From Silene conica (lineage: Eukaryota > Streptophyta > Magnoliopsida > Caryophyllales > Caryophyllaceae): a DNA stretch of 64,000 nucleotides. The notes beneath the pieces are model-generated. The model ran no database searches. It saw nothing but the letters and a program-made list of their open reading frames with translations, and had not been told where the DNA came from. Location: NCBI GenBank assembly GCA_029255685.2, contig CM055318.2:15443001-15507000 (forward strand). The letters are read 5' to 3'. Shown here in pieces: positions 1-10,976 of this stretch; within the stretch, counting starts at the first letter, position 1, and each line of letters starts with the position of its first letter. A program made the position numbers and the translations under genes.

Positions 1-2080
1 ATAATTAAGCTGATTAAATAAATCGAAGCAACGTACCAGATTGATGTTGATAAAATGGTGCTTTACCCTTATCTTTTTGAATCGATGTTTGCCTTTGAAT
101 CTCTGTAGGTGTTTGAATTACTTGCGTAAAATCTAACAATTAAACATCAATTAAGGTGTACAAATAGATAAGTAAGAATGTGAGATAATTAAGTCTTTTG
201 CAATCTGTTTTTTTCACATGTATACATAATATTATTTTATCACACCAAATAATTAGTTTGAGGCATATACCATTCTGAGATGGATATAATGTTGCTTTAC
301 CAGTCCTAGGTCGGATTGATGATGACACTTGAATGTATGGAGTTGGTTGAAAAGCTTGCGAAAATTCAATCATTGCAACATAAAATCGTGTAAACTAAAA
401 AAGTATGTATATGAAGAAAATAATTAAGGTTGCAAAAAATCAATCACTACAAAATAAAATGGTGTAGACTAAAACAGTATGTATATGACGAAAATACATA
501 AGCTAATTAAATAAACCGAAGTCACGTACCAGATTGATGTTTAGGGAATCTCGGTTTAAACTGTTTTTATGAACAAAATTTAGGGAATCTCGGTTTAGTG
601 GACTTCTACTGAGTAATGAGATGACGGCCTGATTCTAGGTAATCTCGGTTACTAATGTACTTAAAATATATACAAAAGTTACTAATGTACTTAAAATGGA
701 TAAATTTATTTTGTATATATTTTACTATGAAATATTTCTTATTTATGGAATGGAATATTTAGGGAATCTCGGTTTAGTGGTCTTCTATTGAGTAATGATT
801 ATAATAATAATAATAATATTATAATATTATAATATATAAAAATATATGACTTGGCATAAATTAAGGGTTCTCATTGGTCTACAAAACTGATTTTTGTGAG
901 GGTGAATGTGAGTGCGAGAAAGAGTGAACGGTGGAATATTATTGCGCCACGTATGCAGTTATACATTTTGCTTTTATAGTAATAATGATATTTAAGTAAA
1001 AAAATGGGAAAAAAATTCAACTTATAGATATTTTTTTTCAAAACTAACATTTTTTTCTAAAATACTACGGAGTACGGAGTATATATACAAATAATGACTT
1101 AAAGTTGTAAAATATAATACATTTTGGTATAAAATTTATCAATAAATACAAGTGGTTCAATGGTTTAGAAACATAAAAACAATGACTTAAAGTTGTAGAA
1201 TATAATACATTTTTGTACAAAATTTATCAATAAATACAAGTGGTTCAATAGTTTAGAACTTGTCCTATAGTCTAAAGGTCCAAAAAATTTATCAATATTA
1301 TGTAGTTACATGGGATCAAACCTTCATCTCCTAGAGAGAAATTAATACCTCTACCAACTACGTCATTATAAGTATATGTCTACCTCGAAAATTTGATGGG
1401 GGGCACGTGCTCCCCGATCTCCCTAAATCCGCCCCTGTATCTAAGTGGGTAATATTTAACAATTGTAAATTTACGACAGATATGTCCGTCATAAATGAGA
1501 ATGCAAAACTATGGGATAAATGAAGCAGGTAGGTTAGCCATGTGTTTAGGAAGTTAGAATTAGTTAAGGCAGGAGGCAGAAGGGAAGCATGCAGAAATGG
1601 AAATGCAAGAAAAGCGGAAAAAGTTAGGTCAGACGTAAAAGCGGTCCCACAGAATTAACATTAGTCGATGCATGGGAATCCAACGCACAGCCCACTGCCC
1701 ACCATATGGCTGGGCTAAGTGCTTCATCCCTTTAATTCGTTTCAACCTCAAATCCATATTTTGGAGTCTTGTTAAACAATGTTGCATGCATATTTAATTA
1801 TATACCCACTTATACACATATACGGTTAATCATCATTAATATTTACAACAAGAATATTCCCAAGGCCACCATTTAGAGTTCATTAATATATATGATAAGT
1901 AAACATGTGTACAGATGTTGGTCATAATGCAATAAACATAGTGGGAATGAAAGATGGTTATAGTATACGATAATATGATAATATGATATGAAGTGAGTAC
2001 GTTATCTAATGAAATAATCAAGTTACTAAAGTGTAGAGTGTTCCACTTTCGAATAATATACTCGTATCAAAAAGGACTAT
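1..2080. other. AT-rich intergenic DNA with short direct repeats
   Basis: I see no gene here; the few short reading frames lack family resemblance. Several blocks recur at 40-60 bp scale: the stretch around 15-60 (ending in accagattgatgtt) returns near 490-540, the stretch around 360-420 returns near 420-490, and the phrase agggaatctcggttta appears near 541, 578 and 758. The segment ends with ordinary low-complexity DNA before the TATA box at 2084. The repeats look like local tandem duplication; what they derive from is not clear. Confidence 0.5.
955..1437. mobile_element. hAT-like MITE, right part (same family as 2443-3081)
   Basis: The right end reads ctaaatccgcccctg, matching the terminal sequence of the better preserved copy at 2443-3081. 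The body shares several phrases with that copy in the same order, such as atatttaagtaaaaaa, aatgacttaaagttgta and aatacaagtggttcaatgg. I cannot place the left terminus, so this copy is probably truncated or diverged there. Confidence 0.5.
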
Positions 2081-2083
2081 TGC

Positions 2084-2095
2084 ATATATATAAAA
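2084..2095 (+). promoter_or_regulatory. Candidate TATA box of the MATE gene
   Basis: The run tatatataaaag is a good TATA match. About 130 bp downstream a pyrimidine-rich leader ends in a canonical donor (acaag/gtatga at 2223/2224). No open gene starts here, and the next coding region on this strand is the MATE gene 2 kb away, so this is inferred to be its promoter with a 5'-UTR intron in between. Not proven without transcript data. Confidence 0.45.
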
Positions 2096-2114
2096 GGGAG
2101 TCTCGTCACTTGAG

Positions 2115-2223
2115 ATTTAGTAGCAATTCAGACTTCTGCTTCTGGATCAACTACTACTTCCTAATCTTAAAACTCTTGCTTATATCAATACTACTACATA
2201 CACCTATCTTCATTAATTACAAG
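2115..2223 (+). other. Possible non-coding 5' exon of the MATE gene
   Basis: Begins about 30 bp after the TATA box and ends at a canonical donor. The matching acceptor would be ccttgcag ending at 4098, 20 bp before the MATE start codon, giving a 5'-UTR intron of about 1.9 kb. Arabidopsis-type FRD3 genes are reported to have alternative 5' UTRs, which makes this plausible. The exact start is a guess. Confidence 0.35.
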
Positions 2224-2442
2224 GTATGAATGCATCTCTCTTTTTCCAATCTTATATACGTCGTGTCTTCTGCTTCCTTTCTTTCACTTTCGTGCTTTCT
2301 TTTTCCAATCTTACACTAATCCAATCACCCATCTTAAAACAAATCATCGCTCCATTTCAGTTGTTTCTTTATCTATTCCATTCATTCCATCACGATTTAC
2401 CTTTTTATTTTAGAAATGTATTTAAATTTTAAAGGATAGTTT

Positions 2443-3081
2443 CAGTCGCGGACCCAGGATTTTTGTGCAAGGGGCACAAAAATTTTTTGACTCGTTATTT
2501 ACACGTGTCTAAGGAAATATTTTTATATTTGAATTGTTTTATCTATATTAATTAATATTTAAGTAAAAAATACGGAAAAAAAAGTTGGATTTATAGGTAT
2601 ATTATTTTTCAAAAAAAAAAAGTTTTCTCTAAAATACTACTCCCTCCATTCTTTTTATATCACCTCATTTCTTTATACACGTTTACCAATACTCATTTTG
2701 TTTCGATTATATCTTTAGCTACATACTATTAAAAATTATAAAATTTTGATATTCTTAATCCTCTTATCAAGACAAATTAAAAAAAAACTCACATGAATAT
2801 ATTTCCGTGAACGGATTGAGAGAAAATTAACGTTGAATACTCGATTGTGAATAGTGTCCAAAAGGGGAATGGAGTGATATAAAAAGAATGGAAGGAGTAC
2901 GAAGTACTTCGTATATATTTTAAGTATATATAAAAATAATGACTTATATTTGTAGAATAATACATTTTGATACAAAATTAACAATAAATACAAATGGATT
3001 AATGGTAAAGGTCATGGGTTCAAAAATTCCATGGGTTCAAAAATTCCATGGGAGTACGTGTCCACCCTAAATCCGCGCCTG
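2443..3081. mobile_element. hAT-like MITE with a nested Stowaway
   Basis: Ends are inverted: cagtcgcggacccaggattt on the left and the complement of caggcgcggatttagggtgg on the right. The flanking 8-mers gatagttt and gttaattt agree at 6 of 8 positions, as expected for an aged hAT target duplication. A 258 bp Stowaway-like MITE (2640-2897) sits inside it. If the leader model is right, the whole element lies in the 5'-UTR intron of the MATE gene. Confidence 0.6.
2640..2897. mobile_element. Stowaway-like MITE (Tc1/mariner type)
   Basis: Long terminal inverted repeats: ctccctccattctttttata on the left and its near-complement, tataaaaagaatggaaggag, on the right. TA dinucleotides flank both ends (2638-2639 and 2898-2899). 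It interrupts the hAT-like MITE at 2443-3081, so it arrived later. Confidence 0.75.
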
Positions 3082-3624
3082 GTTAATTTGATCATTCATA
3101 TAATATATTTTCAACGTGTCACTCAACAACAATACCCAAATCTACTCTCAATCGAAGCTAAACACCATTTACTTAATTACTAAGTCAAAGGTGGCCAAGT
3201 GCTAATTTATTCAATGAAATATATACTCTACAACTAAAGCTAAAGAACCCCACTGTACAACTAAGATTCTCCACTTCTTATGAATATACATCTCATAAGT
3301 ATTAATTTTTAATGTGTGTACGAGCATGGTTAAATGGTTATTTCGTCTATCATTACTAATACGAGTACAATAATCAAAGTTTAAAGCTTAGGTTACGCGT
3401 AAGTGTGTAACGTATTAGGGACCATATAAAACCTACCCTGTCACGGCATCACCTATGATAGAGACACTACTCAAGTAACTCAACTACGGCAAGTTGTTAA
3501 TAAGTAGAAGCAAAATCTATATTGCATATACTATAACTATAAATCCTGAATCCGCAACTATATTTACGTAATTCTAAAGTAGGAGCGGAGAAAAGAAGAA
3601 AGAAGATGATACAAATCAACAGAT

Positions 3625-3805
3625 TTCTCTTGTAACGGGTATATCCGTCACAAGCTTGCGACGGGTCAAGTACACCCACTTGATTAGATAAGACAAGAAT
3701 GAAAGTGCATAGAGAATGACAAATGATTTGTCTTTATCTCTCCAAATGAATTTTATTTAACCCGTCGTAAGCTTATGACAGATAATGTCGTCACAAATGA
3801 AAATT
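3625..3805. mobile_element. Short inverted-repeat MITE of the GACGG family
   Basis: Left arm contains gggtatatccgtcacaagc then ttgcgacgggt; the right arm contains acccgtcgtaagctta then gacagataatgtcgtcac, its imperfect reverse complement. A relative lies at 54225-54410 and fragments near 1470 and 33165. It lies about 300 bp upstream of the MATE start codon, within the proposed leader intron. Confidence 0.5.
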
Positions 3806-4118
3806 TGTGATAATTAAAAGCGTAGTAAAGTGGAGATTGAGAGACATGAGAGTGACAATAGAAAGCTAGCAAAGAGACAAAGAAGAAAAGAAAGTTACGT
3901 ACAAATGTCCAAATAATTTAGCTATACACAATCTCCACTATACTTGCATTGAATTGGCACTACATGATCAACAAACCTCAGTCTCTACAATCATAGGACT
4001 ATTATTATTATTACTACTACTACTATTACTATTATTTGGGTTACGTACTTCAATTTCATTTTCCGTGACGACGTTGTATTCTCGTCATTCCCTTGCAGAC
4101 TATATCGATTGCACTCTT

Positions 4119-6803
4119 ATGGCAGTTACTAATAACAATAACACCACTTGCTGGAACCGCCTCCCTATCTTTGTTTTCTTCAGACACCTCAGGTACGTAT
4201 ACGGTATACGGTATACCTACTCGCATAATTTGAACAAACGTATTCATTTCATTCCATTAAATTACTTAACGGTGATATGATATGGATGTGGTGGTGCAGG
4301 AACGTGTTTAAATGGGACCTGCTTGGTTCGGAGATACTACAGATTGCATTTCCTGCTGCCTTAGCATTAGCTGCTGATCCTGTTGCCTCACTTATCGACA
4401 CCGTCTTTATTGGTCACTTAGGCTCAATAGAGCTGGCTGCAGTTGGTGTTTCCATAGCTATCTTTAATCAAGCCTCTAAGATTACCATATACCCGTTAGT
4501 TAGCATCACTACTTCGTTTGTTGCTGAGGAAGAGACGGAGGCTAAAATCGGCACTACTCAAGACTGTGTTGCTGGAAAACCAGACGAATTCTCCAAAACT
4601 AATGGTGCAAAGGAGTTGGTGAGTAAAGATGATAATGGACTGAGGGAACTAGAGGAGGGCTCTCCTATAGAATTCAAACAAACCACTGTAGCCAAGAAGC
4701 TCGACCAGGAAAAAGTCGGAACTGGTAAGCGACACATCCCGTCTGCCTCTACGGCCCTTGTTCTTGGCGCCATCCTCGGACTTCTGCAAACTATTTTTCT
4801 CATCTTTGGAGCTGACACTCTTCTAGGGATCATGGGTATCAAGCATGTAAGTGTCTATCTTTTTACAAATCTCCCTAGTCTATATTTTCTCTGTTCCATT
4901 GACTTGTATATGTTTTCCAAAATATGCGAGGGGATTTACAATAACGTATACAATTCACACCTTTATATTTGGCTGCATTTGTTGGTTTTGTAGGGTTCCC
5001 CGATGCTAACACCAGCTCACAAGTACTTAACTCTACGATCACTTGGTGCTCCGGCTGTTCTTCTTTCCTTAGCCATGCAAGGAGTCTTCCGAGGATTGAA
5101 AGATACTAAAACTCCTCTTTATGCAACTGGTAATTAATACACCCCGCGCCTTTTTGTTATCTTTGCTTATGTCCTTGATTTTAATGAAGCTGATTGTGAC
5201 ACTGACACAATTCTTTGATCCACTGTATTCTTTTTGTATGTGTGACAGTTGCGGCAGATGGTGCAAATATCATATTAGATCCCATCTTCATATTTGCATG
5301 TCGTATGGGGGTCAGTGGGGCTGCTATTGCACATGTTCTCTCACAGTAAGTTATCAGCATTGTGTTTTGCAGAAAAGATCAAAAAAGGATCCCTGTCACA
5401 CAGAACTAATCCTCTGGCTTTTGTGTTGTCTAGGTACTTGATGGCATTTATACTCTTATGGAGGTTGACTAAGCAAGTCGATTTATTACCGCCTAGTCTA
5501 AAAGATCTGCAGTTTGGTCGCTTCCTTAAAAACGGTAAGTCGAGTTGGTTGTGAATGTCAGGTTTGATTAACACTTTAACAGGCAGGAAAAATAGAATTG
5601 ATGATTACATGTATTTTTGCAGGTTTCTACTTGTTCACTAGAGTAATAGCAGTGACGTTTTGTGTAACCTTAGCTGCTTCCTTAGCTGCGCGATTAGGTG
5701 CAACTCAAATGGCTGCATTTCAAATTTGCTTACAAGTCTGGCTGACTTCATCACTTTTAGCTGACGGTTTAGCCATAGCTGGTCAGGTAGGTGGTGGACA
5801 GTGAGATACTGAGATGTAGAGATTTAGTAGGCTTCAAGTGGCCGGCAATCTAATGACGCGGCTGAATTTGTTTGATTTTATAGGCAATCTTAGCATGTGC
5901 ATTTGCTGAAAAGGATTACGAGAAGGCAACAGCTGCTGCATCAAGGGTGTTACAGGTACGACACTACGACATAATTGTTTACTGCTGGATCGGAAAAGTT
6001 TTGAATTTTAGAGGGCAACTTACCAGCGTGAACATTGATGAGTGCAGATGGGATTGATACTAGGCATGGGGCTGTCGGTGGTTGTTGGAGTCGGGTTGCA
6101 GTTTGGAGATAGAGTCTTTACAACAGATGCGAATGTTCTTCATTACATTAGCATTGGAGTGCCGGTAACTCCTCGTTACTGCATCTTTTTCTTCACAACT
6201 ATTCTGTAATAATTAATATATGAGCTGACATAGGTTCCATTTCTCTGTTCACCAGTTTGTTGCAGCCACCCAACCCATAAATTCGTTATCATTCGTTTTT
6301 GATGGGGTGAATTTTGGAGCATCTGATTTTGCTTATTCCGCTTATTCTATGGTAAGTAACCACACCCTGTACTCTTCACTTTGTCTTTGAGCCTATCGCC
6401 TAGATGCTCTAATTTATTTCATTATCCACCCACAGGTTCTTGTTGCAGCAGGAAGCGTGACGTCACTGTTTCTTTTATCTAGAAGCCATGGGTTCGTAGG
6501 CATTTGGATTGCATTGACAATCTACATGGGTCTACGTACATTTGCTGGGATTTGGAGGTAACCATATACAGATATACTACCTCCAACTCAACAGATTCTT
6601 TACGTTTTTATTCAAATACTCCTCACAAATGAATAAAAGTGTACAAAATCTGTTGAGTCGGAGAGGATTACTATACTAGTCTACTACTCATTTGTTTCAA
6701 ATATTGATCTGGATTGTCACTTACTCGAATCCATGATCTTCTTTGTAGGATGGGAACCGGAACAGGGCCATGGCGTTTTCTTAGAAATGCATCCCAGCAT
6801 TGA
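4119..6803 (+). CDS. MATE family citrate-transporter-like protein (FRD3/DTX42 type)
   Basis: Predicted membrane antiporter of the plant MATE group that includes FRD3 and the aluminium-activated citrate exporters; citrate export for iron transport or aluminium resistance is inferred from the family. Exons: 4119-4192, 4300-4846, 4994-5129, 5249-5345, 5434-5534, 5623-5786, 5884-5955, 6048-6164, 6256-6351, 6436-6557, 6749-6803 (526 aa, the family's usual length). The N-terminus (NNTTCWNRLPIFVFFRHLRN) leads into the first helix with ADPVASLIDTVFIGHLG. A hydrophilic loop of about 80 residues (about 95-175), typical of this subgroup, precedes the third helix. Later motifs include MQGVFRGLKDTKTPLYA and the exit PWRFLRNASQH. 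All introns are GT-AG. An in-frame ATG at 3954 exists, but it would add a Leu-rich stretch and the acceptor at 4098 excludes it. Confidence 0.9.
6579..6667. mobile_element. Tiny MITE in the last intron of the MATE gene
   Basis: The ends cctccaactcaacagatt and aatctgttgagtcggagagg are imperfect inverted repeats around a 50 bp core containing ttattca/tgaataa. The element is wholly within the intron 6558-6748 and leaves the splice sites intact. Confidence 0.5.
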
Positions 6804-7440
6804 TAATTCTCATTCTCTGTGTAGCACTCTCCGTTTATCTACAACTTGTGTTATCTTATCGTAGGAGTCTTTCAAGAACAAACCTCTCGCTTTAAGAGAG
6901 TCGTTCTCCTGGCGTGCTTCAGGATCGAACCTGTGTTGTAGCCTTGTAGGTGTCAGTACAACAATGAAGTATATGAAACAGGCATAGGATAATGTAACAT
7001 TGATGAATCATAGAGATGCAATGCCTTGTGAATCTAGAAAGCTAGATGAAATTAATAATGGCAGAAATGTAAACAAAGTGTAATCAAAATAAGGCAGTGT
7101 AGGACGGAGTATTTTTGTTGAAAGTTGATGCAAGCATTTTTCAGTGATTGTCTGGCCTCAGGTGCATTATCAATTTATTATCTGTCAGCAATTGCATCCA
7201 CTGTTTTCATCTATTTTATCCACAAACTATGTACATACAAAGAGTCTTGAGCTGAAGACGGCGGATACAAAGAAGCAAAACATCCAATGCCGAATACCAC
7301 TTCATAGCACATACCAAGTGTGAATTATTTGCTGCTCGCATAACTTGACAAAGGATATTGACAGGGACTAAACTAGGAAACAAATTATACCTAGCCTACC
7401 TTCCTCGAACCCGTGACCAACTGACCTCTTGTAACTAGAT
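6804..7440. other. 3' flank of the MATE gene
   Basis: Contains the likely 3' UTR (several AATAAA-like stretches near 7050-7090) followed by non-coding DNA up to the GTACC target site of the Copia element H. No coding signal is visible. Confidence 0.5.
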
Positions 7441-7445
7441 GTACC

Positions 7446-7612
7446 TATTAGTAAATATTGTAAAGATATTTCGATATATTCCGTTAACTATAATTAGTTA
7501 GTTTTGATATGGGAATCCCGTGATTCCCTCTGTAATCTTAGCAAGTGTATATTACTTCTCCTATATAATGTGAATAGCTTAATCTCCCTCATTAGGGAAT
7601 TACATCATAACA
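7446..7612 (+). repeat. 5' LTR of element H
   Basis: Nearly identical to the 3' LTR at 30514-30682. The only differences I see are the missing initial TG here and attagggaat versus attaagggat near the end. It ends in CA directly before the PBS. Confidence 0.85.
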
Positions 7613-7624
7613 TGGTATCAGGCC
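7613..7624 (+). other. Primer binding site of element H
   Basis: tggtatcaggcc immediately follows the LTR and resembles the initiator tRNA-Met type PBS (TGGTATCAGAGC) used by many Copia elements, with changes at the 3' side. Confidence 0.7.
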
Positions 7625-7695
7625 TAGGTTAGCATTAATCCTACACCAGCCGTACCTCTTCCTTCTTCCTTCTTGCCTTGTGTGATCTCAAAATC

Positions 7696-8481
7696 ATGCC
7701 AGACTCCGTGGAAAACTCCTCCACAAAATCTTCCACTGACACAAAACTACATCCCGTCTACTCTGTATCTAACATCCAACACAAGATACGAGTTCTCGAC
7801 GGAACCAAAGTTCCTTATTCGTCATGGGTCAAGCTGTTCCGACTTCATGCCCGCGGTTATAAGGTGCTCCATCACATTGATGGCACACCGGCACCGGCTA
7901 AGACCGATGCAACCTATGCGACTTGGTATGAGATCGACGCACATGTCCTACAATGGATTTACGGGACATTGAGTGACGATCTCCTGTCTCGAGTTCTTGA
8001 AGAGGACTCGACAGCCCACGCTGCTTGGCTCCGTGTCCAGAATATCTTCACCAACAATAAAGGCGCTCGCGCCGCCGCCCTTGAACATGAGTTCATTAAC
8101 CTCAAACTTGGCGCTATGCCTTCACTTGAGGCGTATTGTCAGCGTCTCAAAGAGATCGCTGTACAACTAAAAGATGTCGATGCCGCTGTGTCTGATCAAC
8201 GCCTGGTCCTTCAACTGGTGTGCGGCCTACCAAGCGAATATGACACCACAGCTGCCTACATCAATCAGACACTCCCAACCTTCGAAAATGCGTGTAGCAT
8301 GTTGGAACTCGAACAACAACGCCAAGCCAGTCGTGACGAGCCGGCAACGGCACTGATTGCTCCGTCCTCTCCTCCCGCAGACTCTCCGAATTGGGCTGAT
8401 GTCAAATCTACTGGAACGAACTCCTCACGATCTAAAAATGGTGGGGGTCGCAACAAAGGTCGCAACAATAATCAAAACTAA
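7696..8481 (+). CDS. Copia gag (UBN2 type), C-terminally truncated
   Basis: Structural Gag polypeptide of element H, 261 aa from the ATG at 7696 (an in-frame ATG at 7678 would add six residues). Recognisable Copia gag features are YSSWVKLFRLHARGYKVLHH near the start, WLRVQNIFTNNKGARAAALE in the middle and a DQRLVLQLVCGLPSEYD segment. It ends in a basic Asn/Arg-rich tail (residues about 245-261) where a reversed LTR fragment begins and supplies the stop. No CCHC zinc knuckle or protease follows. The last third is duplicated at 19419-19712. Confidence 0.8.
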   Translation: MPDSVENSSTKSSTDTKLHPVYSVSNIQHKIRVLDGTKVPYSSWVKLFRLHARGYKVLHHIDGTPAPAKTDATYATWYEIDAHVLQWIYGTLSDDLLSRVLEEDSTAHAAWLRVQNIFTNNKGARAAALEHEFINLKLGAMPSLEAYCQRLKEIAVQLKDVDAAVSDQRLVLQLVCGLPSEYDTTAAYINQTLPTFENACSMLELEQQRQASRDEPATALIAPSSPPADSPNWADVKSTGTNSSRSKNGGGRNKGRNNNQN

Positions 8482-8676
8482 CTAATTATAGTTAACGGAA
8501 TATATCGAAATATCTTTACAATATTTACTAATATATTAGTAAATATTGTAAAGATATTTCGATATATAGGAGAAGTAATATACACTTGCTAAGATTACAG
8601 AGGGAATCACGGGATTCCCATATCAAAACTAACTAATTATAGTTAACGGAATATATCGAAATATCTTTACAATATT
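8473..8676. repeat. Rearranged, inverted LTR fragments inside element H
   Basis: Three pieces of the H LTR lie end to end: a reversed copy of LTR bases about 1-60 (8473-8532), a forward copy of about the first 34 bases (8533-8566), then a reversed copy of about the first 110 bases (8567-8676). The first two form a near-perfect palindrome of about 34 bp per arm centred near 8532. The patch replaces the region between gag and integrase. The same patch is at 19704-19907. Confidence 0.85.
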
Positions 8677-8681
8677 CACGA

Positions 8682-10344
8682 ATGATACGGCGTCTCAATG
8701 AAATAATGGTAGTCCTTCTATCTCATGCCTCCCTTCCACCAAAGTATTGGGTCGACGCACTTCATACTGCAGCCTACCTACACAATATACTCCCCTCCCG
8801 TCTACTTCACTATTGCTCACCAACTTCCGCTCTCTATCTCAAAGAACCTACCTTTTCTCACCTTCGCGTCTTCGGGTGTGTCTGTTACCCGAATTTAACT
8901 GCCAAACAACGTCACAAACTCGCACCCCGATCCACTACTTGTGTCTTTCTAGGTTACCCTTCCGAAAACCGTGGTTACAAGTGTCTTTGTCTGTCATCCG
9001 GTAAAATAATCTTGTCTCGCCATGTGACCTTCGACGAATCTGTTTTCCCGTTTGCGTCATCCTTCCCAGTAAACACCCATGACTACACTTTCCTCAAACA
9101 CACAGAAACCATTACCCATGATCCTACCCTATACGACACATACAGCCAACCTCCCATGCCCTCCACTCCGCAACAACCTCCTGCCCATAACCCACCAGAC
9201 CCGCCATCAACTGCTCATAACCCACCCGACCCGCCATCACCAACCCATAACCAAATATCCCCTGCCTCAACACCCCTCACCACCCCATCTACGTCACCAC
9301 CACCTCCTCCTCCACCTCCCCTTCCCACCCATACCATGACCACCCGTGCCATGAATGGCATCTTCAAACCAAAAGCCCTTCTCATCCAGCCCACCCCAAA
9401 CCTCAGCCCTATACCCAAAGGCCCCCAACTCGCCCTCCATGACCCAAACTGGAATACGGCCATGAAGGCCGAGTTTAGTGCATTACAGGAAAACCGTACA
9501 TGGGACTTGGTACCCCCGCCCCGCGGATGCTTCTATTATTCGGTGTATGTGGTTGTTTCGTCATAAGTTCCGTTCCGACGGCACTCTCGAAAGATATAAA
9601 GCCCGCCTCGTCGTTAATGGTAAAACTCAACAGGTTGGTATTGATTGTGACGAAACCTTTAGTCCGGTGGTCAAACCCACCACCATCCGGACGGTTCTTA
9701 GTCTAGCCATCTCTCGTTCATGGCCCATCCATCAGCTAGACGTTAAAAATGCCTTTCTTCATGGCGACTTAGCCGAAACGGTTTATATGCACCAACCACC
9801 AGGTTTCGTGGACCCCTCGGCTCCTACACATGTCTGCTGCTTACGTAAGTCTTTATACGGTCTCAAACAGGCCCCTCGCGCCTGGTATCAGCGGTTCTCT
9901 AATTTTGTCCTCTCTCGTGGTTTCCGGAGCAGTTTATGCGATACATCACTATTTATTTACTCTCATGGCTCTGAAACTGCATATCTCCTTCTGTATGTGG
10001 ACGATATCGTCATTACTGCCTCTAGCACTACCCTTGTTCGTCGCATTATCTCAGACCTTTCACATGAATTCTCCATGACCGACTTGGGTATCCTCCATCA
10101 CTTCCTCAGCATCACTGTCACGCGCAACTCTCAAGGTTTATTTCTTTCACAAACACAGTATGCTAAGGACATTATCGGCCGTGCTAAAATGACAAACTGT
10201 AATCCAACATACCGGTAGAACCGGGCTCTAAATTAAGTGCTTCCTCTGGCCCACTTATCGATGATCCCACGATGTATCGTAGTCTTGCTGGGGCGCTCCA
10301 ATACCTCACTATTACTCGGCCCGACATAGCCTATGCCGTACAAC
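8682..10344 (+). pseudogene. Copia pol fragment (integrase end and RT), copy A
   Basis: Starts in the integrase C-terminal region (LLSHASLPPKYWVDALHTAA, then RHVTFDESVFPF), passes a Pro-rich linker and enters RT (KARLVVNGKTQQVGIDCDET, YVDDIVITASS). A run of five C at 9513-9517 has one base more than copy B and shifts the frame before RT. A second frameshift near 10210, shared with copy B, lies before the RT tail. The sequence is then cut at 10344 by the N LTR. Not functional. Confidence 0.85.
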
Positions 10345-10976
10345 TGTTGGTTACTCGAGGTAGTCATACTAGCTAGTTCGAGATATTAGTCTTACTAATA
10401 TACTAATTAAACTCATATTAATATAGTCGATCTTATGCATGCAAAATAAAAGCGGAAATAATGAGAATCGTATTCTTACAACCGGTCCGAAATATGCTAA
10501 GGACGATCCTCCAAGAGCAACCAAGTAAGCTTGCCTCCAATGGGTAGGCACCAAGACCTTACCTTAAACGGACCAAATAACCGAACCCGATACTAGAGGA
10601 CGGAATTGGGCTAAAACCGTGTACTAATAATAATATTAGTACACTAGAGAAAATATTATCTAAATAATATCTGTGAGGTTTTATTACTTTTAGTTTCTCA
10701 CACTAAAAACTAAAGTATGCATTAGTCTTTCTTTTCACTAGAAAAGATGAACATGAGTGGGAATGAATAAGGTGAACAAAATTCACTTCTTATAATGATA
10801 GTTTGTGGTGTGTCGTGTGATAGTGTGTTATGTAAGACCAAAATAGATTGCTTGTCTTACACAAGCAATTAGGTTTGCATGGCTACATATAGGTATCATA
10901 CCTACACAATCATTATGTTTTAGTCATGCACTAATTTAAACAAATTAGTTCTTATAACACACACCATCACACGCCA
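10345..10976 (-). repeat. Partial LTR of element N, copy A
   Basis: The first 632 bp (plus-strand order) of the 1265 bp N LTR, inserted in H pol after the target site ACAAC (10340-10344). It is broken off at 10976 by the 5' LTR of G. At the variable sites I noticed it sides sometimes with the 21575 copy and once with the 28638 copy. Confidence 0.85.

Larger units (their letters stand above)
8159..10976 (+). repeat. Duplicated block, copy A
   Basis: Matches 19390-22206 with, by eye, about seven substitutions and one indel over 2.8 kb. It begins inside H gag, runs through the LTR patch and pol, and ends 632 bp into the N LTR, exactly where the Gypsy element G begins. Shared bases CT at the left junction suggest microhomology. 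Confidence 0.9.

Noticed and set aside
3954..4280. 108-residue Leu-rich open frame upstream of and overlapping MATE exon 1
   Set aside because: The front part is a simple TTA/CTA repeat, a splice acceptor at 4098 cuts it, and the end reads into an intron. Only the part from 4119 is coding.
9215..9463. Gly-rich minus-strand frame, repeated at 20314-20694
   Set aside because: It is the antisense shadow of the Pro-rich linker of Copia pol.
10369..10554. Identical 61-residue minus-strand frame at 10369, 21599 and 28662
   Set aside because: It recurs only because it lies in the N LTR; there is no codon or homology support.
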